64,000 nt of DNA from Sebastes aleutianus (lineage: Eukaryota; Chordata; Actinopteri; Perciformes; Sebastidae). The position numbers were made by a program, and so were the translations under genes. The stretch covers positions 6,907,544-6,971,543 of the forward strand of contig CAKAKS010000039.1 in NCBI GenBank assembly GCA_916700875.1, read 5' to 3'. Positions 60,308-64,000 of this stretch are shown here, in pieces. Position 1 is the stretch's first letter. Every line of letters begins with the position of its first letter. The notes beneath the pieces were generated by a model, which worked only from the letters and a program-made list of their open reading frames with translations, searched no databases and was not told the DNA's origin.

Positions 60308-63174
60308 GTATTGAAACATGTCAGATAATACCATAAATAAATGCCACAGAAATTGGAGTTAAAAGGTTCACACTCTGTACATCATAACTGACAAGTACCA
60401 CTGATTTCTCTGTATGATAAGAGGAAACGGTCAGTGAGGTTTCTTTTGGGAATAGTGAGTCACCGATCTGTGACTCTTCATCTCTTTATATGGAGAATGA
60501 TACATTATCAGGAGTACAAAAAGAGAAACTTGGCTGAGAGGATTCTCTGCAATCACTATTCGGGCTTAAAAAAGCAGCTACCACCTCCTCTACTATGTGT
60601 TATTCTTCTTCATGAATTACAGGGGACCATGTTTAATTATAATATTCTCCTAATAAAACACTAGAATTGAGCAACTGAGGCAGAAAAGGATGGCGCTCTT
60701 TTTTTTTTGTTGTAGAGATGCAAATACATTAAGTATCAGACCTCTGTCGGTAAAATGTGATTTTAAGTATGCTAGTGCATAAATAATGTTCCAATTGAAC
60801 CTATTTAAATGTTATTTGTTGTCTCATGACGCAGCAGATCTTCATTGACGAAGCTGGTAACAAACTATGTTATCAGACTATAGAAGTCCATTGATTGACG
60901 TGCAGTATTATTAGTTTATTGTGCTGGTGACGAACTCTTTTGTGTCCCATCAGTCATTGTGCTCTGCTGAGCTCAGACAGCAGCACAAAACCAGTTATTG
61001 AACGCTGAGTCGGCTCATTCAGCTGCCTCAGTCAGTCCCGCAATGATGATGTCATAACGGGTCACTGCATGAATGGTGATTGTTTATTGATGAATCGTGA
61101 CGAGTGATCGTGATAAGCAGCGTATGAACTCTAGTAGAATTCCTGCTGGCTGGTTGGAATTCTTGTCGTGTGTCGTCATAACGATGCAAGAAGTAGCAGT
61201 TGCTGAATGTCTATTGCCGTGACAACCGGTTTGGAAATCTGTTGTCATGACTCTCCTGACGGTTGTAGAACTTTTGACCTTTTGGTTTTATATACTTCTT
61301 TTCTCGACACAGGTCGTCTAACGGCCTGGTCCACATGTATACGTTTTGGCCTCTTGTCCATATGCAAACTGAGTTTTAGGTCACTAAAATGGAAGATTTA
61401 TGAAGACGCCTTCTAAGGTGAAGATTTTTCCCAACTCCGGTTACTTAAACTGCGTTTCGATCCACAGTCGATCTACATCAACCGTACTCCCTTCTCCCTG
61501 CTCCCTGTTCAGGGAATGTCAGTTAAGGGAACTTCCCTAAAAAAGTCACCAACGCAGACATCACTTCCTCCGTGCGTTGGTAGGCTAAAGTAAACACCTT
61601 ATTGACCTGTTGGTGCTACTGTGGAAATGTTACACTACTGAAATATATTATTGAATATCTCCTGCCGGGACCCTGAATTAATAGTTGGTTATCAATGACG
61701 TTATCGTTAAACTCCACAATACTCAGCGAACAGGGGCTCGAAAATGCCGAAGTAGTGTAGACGCTAAGCATAAACGTAGCAAAAGTTATGCGTTTTAAAA
61801 CGAAAACGTATTAGTGTAAATGTAGCCCTAAACGGAGAGGACAAAGGTTTCAAATATATCTGTATACGTGTAGACGGGGCTTTAATCCTTAGCCCAGCAG
61901 TTGGTCAGCGATTGTTGTTTTAAAGAGAACCCTTCCATGATTATGATCATTCATTAGATGGAGCATCTGCCACCGGAATAATTACAAAGCAAAAAGAAAT
62001 CATGATATGACAATTTATATGTCTACTTTCTTATTCTGTCTTTAAATGATGGATCTTCTAGTTTAATCTGTAAATGTTGGCTACAGTTTGGAAAGTCTGT
62101 CAGAGGATTTATGTGTCTGAGAGACGTCCTCTTTACGAGCTGTGTAACCCTTTATTTAATCAGGTACTCTCAGAAGTTTAGACATCACTAAAAACTCCTT
62201 TATGATGTTTTAAAGGGATTGTGGCACTTTCCATGTGACATCCTGGTTTAGTCCTGCCTCCGTTTTTATGATAAATCTGTTACACAATAAAACTTTCCCT
62301 CAGAGAGATCTTAACAGTGCATTGTGTGAATTTCCCCCCGGTTGGATTTTGTCGACGTTTGTCACGATCTCATGGTCAGTGGTGAAACTTTTTAACCAGA
62401 AATGATTCGACTGCCCTTTTTTTCATTCGAGACTGTAAGAATCAGCAAGTTTTGAGCAACTTCAAGGTTGTTATCTTTAATGCGACCTCATTAGTTCCTT
62501 GTTCTGGCTCTAGAGACATTACCACAGTAGGTAGATTCAAAGAAAGTTGTACAACGTGTTTAACCGGCAACGACATTGCGCGAGTTATGTCTGTGTGTGA
62601 CGCAGCAACACACAATTTAACTCCTTAACATACAGTGCCCTCTTTTTCCCTTTTAAGTCGTTAAATCGTCTTGTCTGAAAGCATTGTATATACTGAATAT
62701 TCACTGAAGCTACATGATGGTTACTCTTATGAAACTTTGGGACCTACACTAGAGTTATAAATAAAGTTCTGTAGGTTGAAGCTAAATTTGGCTTCACAGC
62801 GTGAGTTTGTAATGACCGACTCCTGGTGGGTTAAACTGCACTCTCCCTCTTTAACAGGGACGCTTTTCTTTAAGGAAATATAGGTTCAGGAAGACATACA
62901 TGACGTCATGTACAGACGTCAATAACACAACCATCCCACCCACCCATTGAAGTGGAGGTGACCGGGCCGCGGAGAGCGAGGAGGGCGTCGGTCAGTACAT
63001 TCAACTGCTCTCACTCCTGAGGAAACTCCACCCGGTCACACAAGGAAACTGTGTATGTGTGTTCATGTACTCAAAAAGGCAGGACAACAGGAGTCCTATT
63101 TTACACATGAATGGAGTTGCTTTAAAAAAAAAAAACCTTTAAAAATATAAACAGAAACTAGAATTACCATCTCT
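60308..63174. other. swap70 intron 2, first part
   Basis: No coding exon is found. About 61310-61870 looks repeat-derived: AAACGAAAACGTATTAGTG and TGTAAATGTAGCCC are typical of a fish MITE. The rest is unremarkable. Confidence 0.45.
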
Positions 63175-63385
63175 ATGCCTCCGCCAACCAGTCAAGTTGC
63201 AGTTTACATCCATGTCTTTCCAAAAATGTCATCACTTCATCATTTTATCCTATTAGACATTTGTGTGACATTGTCATAATTAAAATATGAATTTTTGAGT
63301 TATGGCTAAAAACGGGTTTTGTGAGGTCACAGTGACCTTTGATGACCAAACTCTTATCAGTTCATCCTTGAGTCCAGAGGCTGTA
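63175..63385. repeat. Reversed copy of the 37095 repeat family
   Basis: It begins GCCTCCGCCAACCAGTCAAG and ends TTCATCCTTGAGTCCAGAGG, the reverse of the znf143 intron 8 repeat. It contains the palindrome GGTCACAGTGACC at 63325-63337. About 63385-63475 is a different repeat rich in TAGTATGCAGTATG. Confidence 0.65.
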
Positions 63386-63939
63386 TTCGAAACCATCTAC
63401 TACATACTACTGAATGGAATGTAGTATACAGTACATACTGTGTTCTCCAGTAGTATGCAGTATGCTAGGCCAGGCTTTAGCCTTTAAACCAGCTCTTAAA
63501 GCATTGGCATTATTTGGTTTATGGCCAATGTTTGTTTACTTTATAAAATACTGACAGGTTTAGCTCCATCACCCCTTAAACTATTTATTCTAACAGCTCA
63601 TGGTGAAGTGAGACAAACGGGATCATCAACGAGGGGAGACGGTAAATATAGAACATTGATTGACAAAATTTAGTCAACCTGCTTTTTCAGTTTCAGCAAC
63701 AAAATAGTGAAATGATATCCCTACAAATATTAGAGTAATGTTAAAAAGGGTCACGTTGTCTCATCAAATATCCCTCTGCCCCGTCCGAAAATGTTGGAGA
63801 AAATGTTTGATTCGCTATCTAATATCGTAAAACTGCCAATATTCAAAATCAACACTGTTGATTTCTCGCCTCAAAAAACTTTTTTGATGTGAATTTAGTG
63901 AAAAATGTAAAAAAAAAAAAACCCAGCCGTTTTTGGCTG

Positions 63940-63965
63940 CTTTTGTTGTTGTTGTTGTTGTTGTA
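63940..63965. repeat. (TTG)n microsatellite
   Basis: About eight TTG units, shortly after a poly-A stretch at 63910-63921, in swap70 intron 2. Confidence 0.9.
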
Positions 63966-64000
63966 ACCGTAGCCTGTAGCACTCCATCCCTTTGCATTGT

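Noticed and set aside
60308..64000. Searched for swap70 exon 3 and for CRISPR, operon or riboswitch-like features
   Set aside because: No matching exon is visible, and the window is vertebrate nuclear DNA where the prokaryotic systems do not apply.

Overview
The window looks like a teleost (ray-finned fish) chromosome segment. It has intron-rich vertebrate genes with consensus GT/AG junctions, AT-rich introns full of short inverted-repeat DNA transposons and fragments of fish LINEs, and microsatellites. Seven protein-coding genes can be read exon by exon, in the order rpl27a(+), akip1(+), c11orf16-like(-), nrip3(-), znf143(+), wee1(+), swap70(+, cut off by the window end). The order and orientation match human chromosome 11p15.4, as I recall it, but the fish block is more compact: several genes that lie between these in human are absent.

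Region by region. 1-3.1 kb: intergenic repeats, then a TOP-type rpl27a promoter. 3.1-7.7 kb: rpl27a, with an intronic H/ACA snoRNA resembling SNORA3 and a transposon flanked by about 190-bp direct repeats. 10.6-12.2 kb: akip1. 13.9-17.6 kb: c11orf16-like gene on the minus strand, encoding a VWA domain joined to a DUF4537 region, with a possible 5' exon and RFX X-box near 19 kb. 20.8-23.4 kb: nrip3 on the minus strand, with an aspartic-protease-like DTG motif. 23.5-27.5 kb: nested repeats and a LINE remnant. 27.5-42.9 kb: znf143, with its promoter (which carries a ZNF143-type site), a long intron 1 holding a tandem array, and seven C2H2 fingers. 44.2-53.3 kb: wee1, with a rearranged intron 1. 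53.7-56.4 kb: a satellite that switches strand orientation. 56.8 kb to the end: swap70 exons 1-2 and a large intron.

The genes are not an operon. They cover translation (rpl27a), PKA/NF-kB scaffolding (akip1), a poorly known VWA protein, a nuclear receptor interacting protein (nrip3), a transcription factor (znf143), the CDK1 inhibitory kinase (wee1) and a PIP3-binding signalling protein (swap70). The most notable non-genic signals are: repeats carrying exact DR1 and palindromic ERE nuclear-receptor motifs; extra copies of the wee1 exon 1 end inside its own intron next to large inverted arms; a non-repetitive island with a good splice acceptor and short open frame inside the satellite; and the direct duplication that exactly abuts both ends of a transposon in rpl27a. 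All calls are by eye, without database searches.
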